This document shows, piece by piece, positions 1 through 7,380 of a stretch of 14,409 nucleotides of DNA (the first letter of the stretch is position 1; each line of letters opens with the position of its first letter). The stretch covers positions 1 to 14,409 of the forward strand of contig JAITPP010000136.1 in assembly GCA_031289385.1 (NCBI GenBank), read 5' to 3'. Position numbers and translations under genes: made by a program. Source of the DNA: Prevotellaceae bacterium (lineage in GTDB: Bacteria > Bacteroidota > Bacteroidia > Bacteroidales > UBA932). Under the pieces are notes generated by a model, which was not told the DNA's origin, did no database searches, and saw nothing but the letters and a program-made list of their open reading frames with translations.

Positions 1-32
1 TTGACTCTTTGTTCTTGCTTTACAAGTCAATT

Positions 33-1058
33 TTAATTTTTATTGGCTAATTCTGCTCGTATTTTTTGTTCCAGTTCTTCGGCAAGTTCGGGGTTATCGT
101 AAAATAGTTGTTTTACGGCATCGCGTCCTTGTCCTAACTTTGTTTCGTTGTAACTGAACCACGAACCGCTCTTTTTTATAACACCCAATTCTACTCCAAT
201 ATCAACAATTTCGCCCATTTTAGAAATTCCTTCGCCAAACATTATATCAAATTCGGCTTTGCGGAATGGTGGCGCAACTTTGTTTTTTACAACTTTTACT
301 CGAACTCTGTTTCCTGTAACGTCTTCACCTTCTTTCATTTGCGTAACGCGGCGAATATCTAAACGTATCGACGCATAAAATTTCAACGCATTTCCGCCTG
401 TTGTTGTTTCGGGATTTCCGAACATCATTCCTATTTTTTCACGCAATTGGTTTATAAAAACGCAGCATGTATTTGTACGACTAATGTTTCCTGTAAGTTT
501 ACGCAACGCTTGCGACATCAAACGTGCATGCAAACCCATACGCGAATCGCCCATCTCACCTTCAATTTCTGCTTTTGGCGTAAGCGCAGCCACCGAGTCA
601 ATAACAACAACATCTATCGCTCCCGAACGAATCAAATCATCTACAATTTCAAGTGCCTGTTCGCCGTTGTCGGGTTGCGAAATTAATAATGTATCAACAT
701 TTACGCCGAGTTTTTCGGCATAAGCCCTGTCGAAAGCATGCTCTGCATCTATGATTGCTGCGATGCCGCCCATTTTTTGCGCTTCGGCAATTACGTGAAT
801 TGCGAGAGTTGTTTTTCCGCTCGATTCGGGACCAAAAATTTCAACTACCCGTCCGCGAGGAAATCCGCCAATACCAAGTGCATGGTCAAGTCCGATTGAA
901 CCTGACGAAATAAACAAAACATCGGCAACCGGTTTGTCGCCCATTTTCATTATTGTGCCTTTGCCAAAATCTTTTTCTATTTTATCAAGCGTTGCTTGCA
1001 GTGCCTTCATCTTATCATTGTTGATGGTTGGCGCTTCTTTTACTTTCTCTTTTGCCAT
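33..1058 (-). CDS. recA: Recombinase RecA
   Basis: RecA binds single-stranded DNA as an ATP-dependent filament, drives homologous strand exchange and, in species that have LexA, stimulates its self-cleavage. The 341-residue product has the usual length and is collinear with the family: Walker A GPESSGKT at residues 76-83, Walker B around VVVIDS at 150-155, the loop-1 region EIEGEMGDS near 164-172, and the family signature and loop 2 from NQLREKIG through GNPETTTGGNALKFY (203-228). The acidic, lysine-containing C-terminal tail is present. The start ATG (1056-1058) gives a typical MAKEK-type N-terminus. It lies 51 bp downstream of the peroxiredoxin gene on the same strand, with no TAnnTTTG box in the gap, so it is probably co-transcribed with it. 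I see no SOS-like operator, but I do not know the LexA motif of this lineage. Identification is essentially certain. Confidence 0.98.
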   Translation of the reverse strand: MAKEKVKEAPTINNDKMKALQATLDKIEKDFGKGTIMKMGDKPVADVLFISSGSIGLDHALGIGGFPRGRVVEIFGPESSGKTTLAIHVIAEAQKMGGIAAIIDAEHAFDRAYAEKLGVNVDTLLISQPDNGEQALEIVDDLIRSGAIDVVVIDSVAALTPKAEIEGEMGDSRMGLHARLMSQALRKLTGNISRTNTCCVFINQLREKIGMMFGNPETTTGGNALKFYASIRLDIRRVTQMKEGEDVTGNRVRVKVVKNKVAPPFRKAEFDIMFGEGISKMGEIVDIGVELGVIKKSGSWFSYNETKLGQGRDAVKQLFYDNPELAEELEQKIRAELANKN

Positions 1059-1109
1059 ATTTTTTATGTTAGTTTTTTAAAATATTTTACTTTTATTTTT
1101 ATTTTATTT

Positions 1110-1562
1110 TTAAGATATTATTTGTTCTGCGTGGTTTTTTGTATCGACTTTTTCAATAATATTTTCTATAACTCCTTTTTCGTCAATGATAAACGTTGTT
1201 CTTATTGTTCCCATATATGTTTTTCCCATAAATTTTTTTTCGCCCCAAACGCCGTAATCTTCAACAATTTTTTTGTCGGTATCGGCAATCAGGCTGAATG
1301 GCAACGAGTATTTTTCCGTAAATTTTTGATGCGAAACAGCATTATCTACGCTCACGCCTACAATTTCATATCCTTGTTTTACAAAATTTCCGTAACCGTC
1401 GCGAAGACTGCAAGCCTCAGCCGTACAGCCCGGAGTGTTATCTTTGGGATAAAAATACAATACTAATTTTTTCCCTTCGAAATCGGCAAGCGAAATTGTT
1501 TTTCCGCTTTGAGTTATGCCCGAAAAATTTGGTGCTTTATCGCCTATATTTAATTTTTTCAT
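1110..1562 (-). CDS. bcp: Thiol peroxidase, BCP/PrxQ-type peroxiredoxin
   Basis: A cytosolic thioredoxin-dependent peroxidase that reduces hydrogen peroxide and organic hydroperoxides. The 150-residue protein has the normal BCP length and the active-site motif PxxxTxxC (P39, T43, C46) within YPKDNTPGCT. C46 is the peroxidatic cysteine and C51, five residues later, is the resolving cysteine of atypical 2-Cys PrxQ enzymes. R121 in GTIRTTF is the likely active-site arginine. The start ATG at 1560-1562 sits about 18 bp downstream of a good Bacteroidota -7 box, so the leader is very short. The gene is the first of a probable two-gene unit with recA. The pairing joins peroxide detoxification with DNA repair, but a functional link is only inferred from adjacency. 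Confidence 0.95.
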   Translation of the reverse strand: MKKLNIGDKAPNFSGITQSGKTISLADFEGKKLVLYFYPKDNTPGCTAEACSLRDGYGNFVKQGYEIVGVSVDNAVSHQKFTEKYSLPFSLIADTDKKIVEDYGVWGEKKFMGKTYMGTIRTTFIIDEKGVIENIIEKVDTKNHAEQIIS

Positions 1563-1579
1563 AAAATCTTTTTAATTTG

Positions 1580-1610
1580 TAAAGATACGAAATAGATTTG
1601 TATAAACAAA
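1580..1610 (-). promoter_or_regulatory. Promoter of the peroxiredoxin-recA unit
   Basis: Read on the minus strand, TTTG (1607-1610) is followed after 19 bp by TATCTTTA (1580-1587), one base from the Bacteroidota -7 consensus TAnnTTTG with the expected -33 spacing. Transcription would begin about 10 nt before the peroxiredoxin ATG. Motif only; not proven. Confidence 0.6.
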
Positions 1611-1802
1611 AATGACAAATATCGGAAAACACTTTATTTTTACCCATAATTTATTTATTTACAACGTAATATCAATAATATTTATCGCAAAAATTAATTA
1701 TGATAATATGTAAATTTATTTATCGGTTAGCATGATAAAGCGTGATTTTATTGATTTTGAAATTTATTTTTTTGCGCATTTTTTTCTGTCAATAGTTTTT
1801 TA

Positions 1803-1810
1803 TACCTTTG
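1803..1810 (+). promoter_or_regulatory. -7 box upstream of the nucleoside phosphorylase
   Basis: TACCTTTG matches the Bacteroidota -7 element TAnnTTTG and lies 29 bp before the ATG at 1840. No TTTG lies at the usual 19-21 bp upstream (the nearest, 1771-1774, is 28 bp away), so only half of the promoter is convincing. It would start the rightward gene set. Confidence 0.45.
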
Positions 1811-1839
1811 AAGTTTATATAAATTAATTTTATACAGTT

Positions 1840-2715
1840 ATGAAAAGAATAGAAGAATCGGAATTGATTATAAATGAAGATGGAAGTATATTTCATTTGC
1901 ATTTGAAACCCGAAGATATTGCCGACACCATTTTGCTTGTGGGCGACCCGGGACGAGTAAATATGATTGCCGCTTATTTTGATAATGTTGAACTTTCGGT
2001 GGCAAATCGCGAATTTTTAACTGTTACAGGAACTTACAAAGGCAAGCGCGTTTCGGTTTTGTCAACAGGAATTGGCACTGACAATATTGATATTGTAGTA
2101 ACCGAACTTGACGCTTTGGCAAATATAGATTTTGAAACACGCACCGAAAAACAAGAACACAAAACGCTTAATCTTATACGATTGGGAACGTCGGGCGCAA
2201 TACAACCCGAAATAGCAATAGGCTCGTTTGTTTCGTCGCACATATCAATAGGTTTCGACGGATTGCTTAATTTTTATGCAAATCGAGATAACATTTCGTT
2301 GCTCGATTTTGAAGATGCTTTTTTAAAACATATCGACTGGCACAAAAAATTGCCAACGCCTTATTTTGTTTCGGCTTCGGAAGCTTTGATAAAACTTTTT
2401 GAAGATTTTACGATTGAAGGAATGACGGTTTCCGCGCCCGGATTTTACGGACCGCAGGGAAGAGTTTTGCGTTTGCCGCTTTGGAAAGCCAACCAAAATG
2501 ATTTAATCGAAAGTTTTGAATATCGCGGAAAAAAAATAACGAATTTCGAAATGGAAGGCTCGGCGATTGCAGGTTTGTCGCATCTTTTGGGGCATAATGC
2601 AATTACCGTTTGCACGATTATTGCAAACAGAGCAAACAAAACCGCACTCGTAGATTATAAAGACAATATGCGGAAAATGGTTGAAATAACCCTCGAAAAA
2701 ATATTAAAACTGTAA
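1840..2715 (+). CDS. Nucleoside phosphorylase, probably uridine phosphorylase
   Basis: Phosphorolyses a nucleoside to free base and ribose-1-phosphate in nucleoside salvage (PNP/UDP family 1). Residue landmarks match E. coli uridine phosphorylase: GDPGR at 35-39 and R114 of RLGTSGAI for phosphate, R57 in NREF contributed across the dimer, and the ribose-binding trio E237-M238-E239 in NFEMEG. GFYGPQGR (201-208) supplies a Q-x-R pair (Q206, R208) in the place of the E. coli uracil-recognising Q166 and R168, which argues for uridine over purine substrates. At 291 residues it is longer than the 253-residue E. coli enzyme, with extra sequence around 95-110 and 150-175. It leads a rightward set: the next reading frame opens directly after its stop, in the same frame. 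The family is secure; substrate preference is inferred. Confidence 0.9.
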   Translation: MKRIEESELIINEDGSIFHLHLKPEDIADTILLVGDPGRVNMIAAYFDNVELSVANREFLTVTGTYKGKRVSVLSTGIGTDNIDIVVTELDALANIDFETRTEKQEHKTLNLIRLGTSGAIQPEIAIGSFVSSHISIGFDGLLNFYANRDNISLLDFEDAFLKHIDWHKKLPTPYFVSASEALIKLFEDFTIEGMTVSAPGFYGPQGRVLRLPLWKANQNDLIESFEYRGKKITNFEMEGSAIAGLSHLLGHNAITVCTIIANRANKTALVDYKDNMRKMVEITLEKILKL

Positions 2716-2745
2716 TTTATAAAAACAAATAAAACTATAAATATT

Positions 2746-3195
2746 CTGAGTTTAGAATTAACAATAAACAACGACATTAAAACAGCAATGCTTGCAAAAG
2801 ACAAGTTGCGGCTGGAAACATTACGCTCGATAAAAGCAGGAATTTTGCTGGCAAAAACAGCCGAAAATGCAATCGAAATCACCGAAGATTTTGAAATAAA
2901 AATGTTGCAAAAAATGGCAAAACAACGAAAAGAATCGGCGACAATTTATACTCAGCAAAACCGTCAGGAACTTGCAGATAAAGAACTTGCCGAAGCCGAA
3001 ATAATTGAACAATATCTGCCCAAACAACTAACAGAAGAAGAAATTACCGTTGTTGTAAAAGAAGTAATTGCTGCCGTTGGCGCTACATCCCAAAAAGATA
3101 TGGGAAAAGTTATGGGCGCAGCAAACAAACAACTTGCAGGCAAAGCCGACGGACGATTAATTTCGGAAATTGTAAAAAAACTTATTAATGGTTAA
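2746..3195 (+). CDS. GatB/YqeY domain-containing protein
   Basis: A small cytosolic protein related to the C-terminal tRNA-binding part of GatB; its cellular role is not firmly known. The body is recognised from INNDIK, MLAKDKLRLETLRSIKAG, IEQYLPKQLTEEEI and DMGKVMGAANKQLAGKADG, the last being the YqeY signature. The first ATG is at 2788, but the frame is open leftwards and encodes SLELTINNDIKTA just before it, matching the usual family start (MSLFEQINNDIKAAM type). No ATG, GTG or TTG occurs in that frame between the upstream gene's stop (2713-2715) and 2788. The start I give is therefore the CTG at 2746, with ATT at 2743 as an alternative; the conservative choice is ATG 2788 (135 aa). From 2746 the product is 149 aa, the usual family length. 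No Shine-Dalgarno is visible. Family certain, start uncertain. Confidence 0.85.
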   Translation: MSLELTINNDIKTAMLAKDKLRLETLRSIKAGILLAKTAENAIEITEDFEIKMLQKMAKQRKESATIYTQQNRQELADKELAEAEIIEQYLPKQLTEEEITVVVKEVIAAVGATSQKDMGKVMGAANKQLAGKADGRLISEIVKKLING

Positions 3196-3261
3196 TTATT
3201 AATGATTAGTGGTTAATGATTAGTGGTTAATGGTTAATGATTAGTGATTAATTGTTAATTG
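3192..3261 (+). repeat. Heptamer tandem array (TTAATGA/TTAGTGG)
   Basis: Ten consecutive 7-bp units follow one another in register: TTAATTA, TTAATGA, TTAGTGG, TTAATGA, TTAGTGG, TTAATGG, TTAATGA, TTAGTGA, TTAATTG, TTAATTG. The array starts at the last base before the YqeY stop codon and ends 18 bp before the next ATG, filling most of the intergenic gap. It contains many stop codons and no recognised promoter. Confidence 0.85.
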
Positions 3262-3279
3262 TAAATTAAAAAAAGGGTT

Positions 3280-4458
3280 ATGAAGTATAATTTTGATGAA
3301 ATAATCGACAGAAAAAACACAAACTGCGATAAATACGACAAATGCCAACAAGTTTTTGGCACAACAGATGTTATTCCGCTTTGGGTTGCAGATATGGATT
3401 TTAAAGTTGCAAAACCAATCACCGACGCATTAAGAAATCGCACCGAACATCAAATTTTCGGCTACACGTTTCATGGAGAATCGTATTTTGAATCAATAAT
3501 AAATTGGCAAAAACGCCATAATAATTGGGATATTCGGAAAGATTGGATTATGTATTCGCCCGGAGTTGTGCCGGGGTTAAATTTTGCCGTGCAATCGCTC
3601 ACAAACGAAGGCGACAAAATTGTAATAATGCCGCCTGTTTACCGTCCGTTTTTTACCGCTGCAACCGATAATAACCGCACGCTTGTCGAAAATAATTTAA
3701 AACACGATGGACTTGATTATTCTATTGATTATGACGATTTAGACGAAAAACTGAAAGATGCAAAAATGTTGATTTTTTGCAATCCTCACAATCCTGTCGG
3801 GCGTGTGTGGCGGCGCGACGAACTCGAAAAAGTTGCCGAACTTTGTCTGAAACATCAAACAATAATTCTTAGCGATGAAGTTCATTCCGATTTGATTTTT
3901 GCACCTAATAAACACATTCCGATAGCCGTATTATCTGAAAAAATCGCCGATTTATGCATCACATTTTTTGCGCCAAGCAAAACATTTAATATTGCAGGAT
4001 TTGCAACAGCCGTAGCCGTTGCTTCAAATAAAAAATTGCATGATTCCTTTAGTTTATGGTTGAAAAAATTGCATCTTACCGATGGAAATATCAGCGGAAA
4101 CATTGCACTCGAAACCGCATATACCAGCGGCGAAGAATGGCTGCAACAAATGCTCGAATACGTTTCGGAAAACGCAAAATTTGTAATTGATTTCTTTCAA
4201 AAAAACATTCCAACAATAAAAACGCAACACCCCGAAGGCACGTTTTTACAATGGATTGATTTTAGCGCATTAAATATTTCGCAACCCGATTTGGTAAATT
4301 TTCTGATAAAAGAAGCAAAAGTAGGATTAAACGACGGAACTTCATTTTCGGAACAAGAAGGCATAGGATTTATGCGGCTGAACTTAGCCTGTCCGCGTGC
4401 GATTATCGAGAAAGCGTTAAATAATATTTTGGCTGCATACAACAAGCGATTTACATAA
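3280..4458 (+). CDS. MalY/PatB-type PLP-dependent C-S lyase (aminotransferase class I/II fold)
   Basis: A cytosolic pyridoxal-phosphate enzyme of fold type I. MalY/PatB members act as cystathionine beta-lyases, giving homocysteine, pyruvate and ammonia, and often on other C-S substrates. The 392 residues have family length and start with the characteristic FDEIIDRKNTNCDKYD and PLWVADMDF segments. Cofactor residues are visible: Y62 in FGYTF, the NPHNPVGR loop (168-175), D199 in LSDEVHSDL, the Schiff-base lysine K234 in APSKTFNIAG, and R366 in GFMRLNLACPR for the substrate carboxylate. It follows the heptamer array with no TAnnTTTG promoter before it, and its stop codon abuts the ATG of the next gene, so the two are surely translated from one message. 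The exact substrate is not readable from sequence. Confidence 0.92.
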   Translation: MKYNFDEIIDRKNTNCDKYDKCQQVFGTTDVIPLWVADMDFKVAKPITDALRNRTEHQIFGYTFHGESYFESIINWQKRHNNWDIRKDWIMYSPGVVPGLNFAVQSLTNEGDKIVIMPPVYRPFFTAATDNNRTLVENNLKHDGLDYSIDYDDLDEKLKDAKMLIFCNPHNPVGRVWRRDELEKVAELCLKHQTIILSDEVHSDLIFAPNKHIPIAVLSEKIADLCITFFAPSKTFNIAGFATAVAVASNKKLHDSFSLWLKKLHLTDGNISGNIALETAYTSGEEWLQQMLEYVSENAKFVIDFFQKNIPTIKTQHPEGTFLQWIDFSALNISQPDLVNFLIKEAKVGLNDGTSFSEQEGIGFMRLNLACPRAIIEKALNNILAAYNKRFT

Positions 4459-5100
4459 ATGCACATAAACGAGGCATATCTTTCTACGGCGTATTTGGGA
4501 AATATTCAGTATTTCAGTAAATTTTTTATTGCCGAAAAAATATATATCGAACAACACGAACATTATCTGAAACAAAGTTTTCGCAATCGCTGTGAAATTT
4601 TAACAGCAAACGGAAAACTTGCACTCACAATTCCCGTCGAACGTAATGACAGCAACAAAATTTTGATTCGTGATACTTGTATAAGTTATGCTCAGGATTG
4701 GCAAAAATCGCATTGGCGGGCATTAACCACAGCATACAATTCATCACCGTTTTTTGAATATTACAGCGATGAATTAAAGCCTTTTTTTGAACGAAAAGAA
4801 AAATTTTTGTTCGATTTTAACACAAAAATCACAAATAAAATTTTGGAATTATTGGAGATAAACACTCAAATATTTTTCACCGAAAAACACGAAATATTGA
4901 TTCCCGATTTTGCCTTAGATTACCGCAACAACATAAGTCCCAAAGCGCGATTCACAAAAGAAGACAAAACATTTGAGCCGCAAAAATATTATCAGGTTTT
5001 TGCACAAAAATTCGGTTTTATTCCAAACCTCAGCATCATCGACTTACTCTTCAACGAAGGCACAAACGCAAAAGACGAATTACAAAAATGCGTGAAATAA
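4459..5100 (+). CDS. WbqC-like family protein
   Basis: The 213 residues match the WbqC-like family: AYLSTAYLGNIQYFSKF at the N-terminus, the core YLKQSFRNRCEI and GKLALTIPVER, then WQKSHWRALTTAYNSSPFFEYY and a helical C-terminal half. The family is named after a gene in an O-antigen cluster, and its biochemical activity is unknown to me; many Bacteroidota carry one copy outside polysaccharide loci, as here. No signal peptide or membrane segment is seen. The ATG directly follows the preceding TAA with zero spacing, which implies translational coupling. Family assignment is good; a role in surface polysaccharide synthesis is speculation. Confidence 0.85.
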   Translation: MHINEAYLSTAYLGNIQYFSKFFIAEKIYIEQHEHYLKQSFRNRCEILTANGKLALTIPVERNDSNKILIRDTCISYAQDWQKSHWRALTTAYNSSPFFEYYSDELKPFFERKEKFLFDFNTKITNKILELLEINTQIFFTEKHEILIPDFALDYRNNISPKARFTKEDKTFEPQKYYQVFAQKFGFIPNLSIIDLLFNEGTNAKDELQKCVK

Positions 5101-5240
5101 GAATTTTTTATTACCCCACACATTGCACAGATTTACACATTAGATAAATTAACAATTAACAGCGTGCTATTGAATTGTAGAGTTAAATTATTAATCATTA
5201 ATTTGTGTTCTTCGCAAAGTTTTTTTATTCTGTAAATCTC

Positions 5241-5268
5241 GTAATTTGTAATTTGTAATTCGTAATTA
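5241..5268 (+). repeat. Short heptamer array (GTAATTT)
   Basis: Four tandem 7-bp units, GTAATTT, GTAATTT, GTAATTC and GTAATTA, lie between two convergent genes and end 4 bp before the stop codon of the leftward exported protein. Too short to be more than suggestive alone, but it has the same unit length as two other arrays in the window. Confidence 0.6.
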
Positions 5269-5271
5269 TTT

Positions 5272-5868
5272 TTAATAATACACATAAGTTTTTCGCTTTT
5301 CGGCTCTTCGTTTCATGCGTTCTTCTTTGGTAGGAATTCCAATTCCAATACCTACACCAATGCCGCCTGCCATTCCGCCGATAGTAAATTTACCGATTTT
5401 CAGGCTACGCGGTATTATCACCGTTTCCCACTTATGCGTAAACATATTAAATTGATAACGCGATTCTACCAGCGGACGAAAATCCTGATTAATTTTAAAT
5501 GGTATAGGAACGCCTGTTTTTACTTCGTTTTTAAAATCTTTATTTTTGCCTATGCCCGAAAAAAGCGGCGATTCGCCCGTAAAATAAACACTACGCACAA
5601 ATAAAAGATTGGGATTAATATTTTGCTCATCCAAAACCTCTTGTTTTGCCGAATCATTTGTCGATAAATAAAGGTCTTCGTGTTGTATTGTAAGCGTTGT
5701 GGGAAAAGGATTTTTGTGTATATTAAAATTGATGTTTACAGGCGATGGCGGTTTAACGTCAAACATAAATTTACTCGTATCGGGCAACGATATTTGTTGT
5801 GTTTCCGTTTGAGCGGAAATTTTTATTGATATTAAAATTAATGTAAATATTACAACATTTTTTTTCAT
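5272..5868 (-). CDS. Exported protein of unknown function
   Basis: I do not recognise this 198-residue protein. From the ATG at 5866-5868 it begins with a clear signal peptide: two lysines, a hydrophobic stretch VVIFTLILISI, then ISAQ with cleavage probably after SA, so it should reach the periplasm or outer membrane. The mature part is rich in Asn, Pro, Phe and charged residues and has no cysteine. Near the end comes a glycine-alternating hydrophobic run IGGMAGGIGVGIGIGIP (about residues 166-182), then a very basic tail, KEERMKRRAEKRKTYVYY. The run could be a glycine-rich membrane segment or beta-strands with a charged C-terminal anchor. The frame continues 27 codons further upstream, but that extension lacks signal-peptide character and would start upstream of the promoter box. 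It is transcribed away from thyA and stands alone. Confidence 0.75.
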   Translation of the reverse strand: MKKNVVIFTLILISIKISAQTETQQISLPDTSKFMFDVKPPSPVNINFNIHKNPFPTTLTIQHEDLYLSTNDSAKQEVLDEQNINPNLLFVRSVYFTGESPLFSGIGKNKDFKNEVKTGVPIPFKINQDFRPLVESRYQFNMFTHKWETVIIPRSLKIGKFTIGGMAGGIGVGIGIGIPTKEERMKRRAEKRKTYVYY

Positions 5869-5886
5869 ATTTTTAGCACTGTTCAG

Positions 5887-5894
5887 CAAAGATA
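5887..5894 (-). promoter_or_regulatory. -7 box of the exported-protein gene
   Basis: On the minus strand the sequence reads TATCTTTG, a perfect Bacteroidota -7 element. It lies 18 bp upstream of the ATG at 5868, predicting a leader of about 10 nt. No good TTTG is found 19-21 bp further upstream. Its position excludes the more upstream in-frame ATGs as starts. Confidence 0.6.
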
Positions 5895-6019
5895 ACTTAT
5901 TCTGCTTAACACATATTTGCGTTTTGTGTTGTTTAACCATGAGTAACACAATTTACGGAAACACAGTCGTTTCCAAAAAAAACGTTATACAAACGGCTAA
6001 AACATTAATAAAAAAATAA

Positions 6020-6027
6020 TATCTTTG
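6020..6027 (+). promoter_or_regulatory. -7 box of the thyA-folA operon
   Basis: TATCTTTG followed by C is a perfect Bacteroidota -7 element 31 bp before the thyA ATG. The -33 region is A-rich and has no clear TTTG. It is arranged back-to-back with the promoter of the exported protein, about 125 bp apart. Confidence 0.6.
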
Positions 6028-6058
6028 CACTACAATTATTAACGCACACGTTTTAACG

Positions 6059-6853
6059 ATGAAAATATATCTTGATTTACTAAATAAAATTTTGACAGAA
6101 GGTGCTGAAAAACACGATCGTACAGGCGTTGGAACATTAAGCATTTTCGGGCATCAAATGCGATTTGATTTGAACGATGGTTTTCCGCTTGTAACCACAA
6201 AAAAGGTGCATCTTAAATCAATTATTTACGAACTTTTGTGGTTTTTGAACGGAGATACAAACGTAAAATTTTTAAACGATAATAACGTTACAATTTGGAA
6301 CGAATGGGCTGATGCAAACGGCGATTTAGGGCATATTTACGGCTATCAGTGGCGTTCGTGGCAAACTACCGACGGCAAGTGCATTGACCAAATAACGGAT
6401 GTTGTAAATTCAATAAAAAACAATCCCGACTCGCGCCGACACATTGTTTGCGCATGGAATGTCGGCGATTTGACAAACATGGCTTTGCCTCCGTGTCATG
6501 CAATATTTCAGTTTTATGTTGCCGACGGAAAACTTTCGTGTCAGCTTTATCAGCGCAGTGCCGACGTGTTTTTGGGAGTTCCGTTTAACATTGCATCATA
6601 CTCTTTGCTGACACTGATGATGGCTCAGGTTTGCAATTTGCAACTTGGCGAATTTATTCACTCATTTGGCGATACGCATATTTATCTTAATCACATCGAG
6701 CAGGTAAAAACTCAATTGCAGCGCACACCTTTTCAACTTCCGAAGATGAAAATAAATGCAGATGTGAAATCAATTTTTGATTTTAAATACGCCGATTTTG
6801 AATTGATAAATTACCAGTGTCATCCTGCGATAAAAGCACCGATTGCCGTTTAA
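6059..6853 (+). CDS. thyA: Thymidylate synthase
   Basis: Methylates dUMP to dTMP using methylenetetrahydrofolate and releases dihydrofolate, in the cytosol. At 264 residues it equals the E. coli enzyme in length. Visible landmarks are R21 in RTGVGT, the RRH motif at 126-128 (arginines that reach the phosphate of the partner's dUMP), the nucleophile C146 in LPPCHAIFQFYV, R166 in QLYQRSADVFLGVPFNIASY with N177 for the pyrimidine, and the conserved C-terminus APIAV that closes over the active site. The ATG sits a sensible distance after a perfect -7 box. The next gene begins 11 bp after its stop and encodes dihydrofolate reductase, which recycles the dihydrofolate made here. Confidence 0.98.
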   Translation: MKIYLDLLNKILTEGAEKHDRTGVGTLSIFGHQMRFDLNDGFPLVTTKKVHLKSIIYELLWFLNGDTNVKFLNDNNVTIWNEWADANGDLGHIYGYQWRSWQTTDGKCIDQITDVVNSIKNNPDSRRHIVCAWNVGDLTNMALPPCHAIFQFYVADGKLSCQLYQRSADVFLGVPFNIASYSLLTLMMAQVCNLQLGEFIHSFGDTHIYLNHIEQVKTQLQRTPFQLPKMKINADVKSIFDFKYADFELINYQCHPAIKAPIAV

Positions 6854-6864
6854 TTTCAACACGT

Positions 6865-7380
6865 ATGAAAACATTTTCGATAATAGTAGCAATAGCCGAA
6901 AACAATGCCATTGGCAAAGACAACAATTTGCTGTGGCACATTTCGGATGATTTAAAATATTTCAAACAAACGACATCCGAACACACGGTAATTATGGGAA
7001 AAAACACATGGTTGTCGTTGCCCGTAAAACCGCTGCCAAAGCGCAAAAACATTATCATTTCACGCACTTTGGATATACGTATGAAAGATGTTTTTGTAGT
7101 TGGCACAATACAAGATGCGATTGATATTTGCGAAGAAAATACCGAAAATTTTATTATCGGCGGCGCAACTATTTACAAGCAATTTTTACCGATTGCCGAC
7201 AAACTCTACATTACAAAAGTTCATCAGCCGTTTGATGCAGATGTATTTTTCCCCGAAATCGACGCAAATAAATTTACACTCGAAACCCAAAGCCCAATAT
7301 TTACCGACGAAAAAAGCAAACTGCAATATTCATTTTTAATCTATAAAAAAACGAACTGCAATTATGAAAAAACTATGTGA
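6865..7380 (+). CDS. folA: Dihydrofolate reductase
   Basis: Reduces dihydrofolate to tetrahydrofolate with NADPH, closing the cycle opened by the preceding thymidylate synthase. From ATG 6865 the protein is 171 residues. It shows the N-terminal strand and Met20-type loop (FSIIVAIAENNAIGKDNNLLWH), the catalytic acid D29 in WHISDDLKYFK (aligned with E. coli D27), the NADPH-binding VIMGKNTWLSL (about 42-52), and the glycine pair in FIIGGATIYKQFL. An in-frame ATG at 6817 would put 16 unrelated residues ahead of the family start and overlap thyA, so 6865 is preferred. The tail after the last strand (YSFLIYK) is about ten residues longer than usual and overlaps the start of the next small gene by 17 bp. 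Resistance to folate analogues cannot be judged. Confidence 0.96.
   Translation: MKTFSIIVAIAENNAIGKDNNLLWHISDDLKYFKQTTSEHTVIMGKNTWLSLPVKPLPKRKNIIISRTLDIRMKDVFVVGTIQDAIDICEENTENFIIGGATIYKQFLPIADKLYITKVHQPFDADVFFPEIDANKFTLETQSPIFTDEKSKLQYSFLIYKKTNCNYEKTM

Noticed and set aside
1..32. Short inverted repeat TTGACT...AGTCAA just beyond recA, a possible terminator
   Set aside because: The stem is only six bases plus a bulged continuation, and the T tract it would need lies outside the window.
996..1466. 156-codon plus-strand frame rich in Phe, Tyr and Ile
   Set aside because: It lies antisense to the peroxiredoxin and recA starts; its composition simply reflects the complement of AT-rich Lys/Asn codons.
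5869..5949. 27-codon upstream extension of the exported-protein gene
   Set aside because: It would precede the signal peptide with a polar segment and begin upstream of the perfect -7 box, so it would not be transcribed from that promoter.
6817..6864. In-frame upstream ATG giving a longer dihydrofolate reductase
   Set aside because: The extra 16 residues have no family counterpart and come from the out-of-frame 3' end of thyA.
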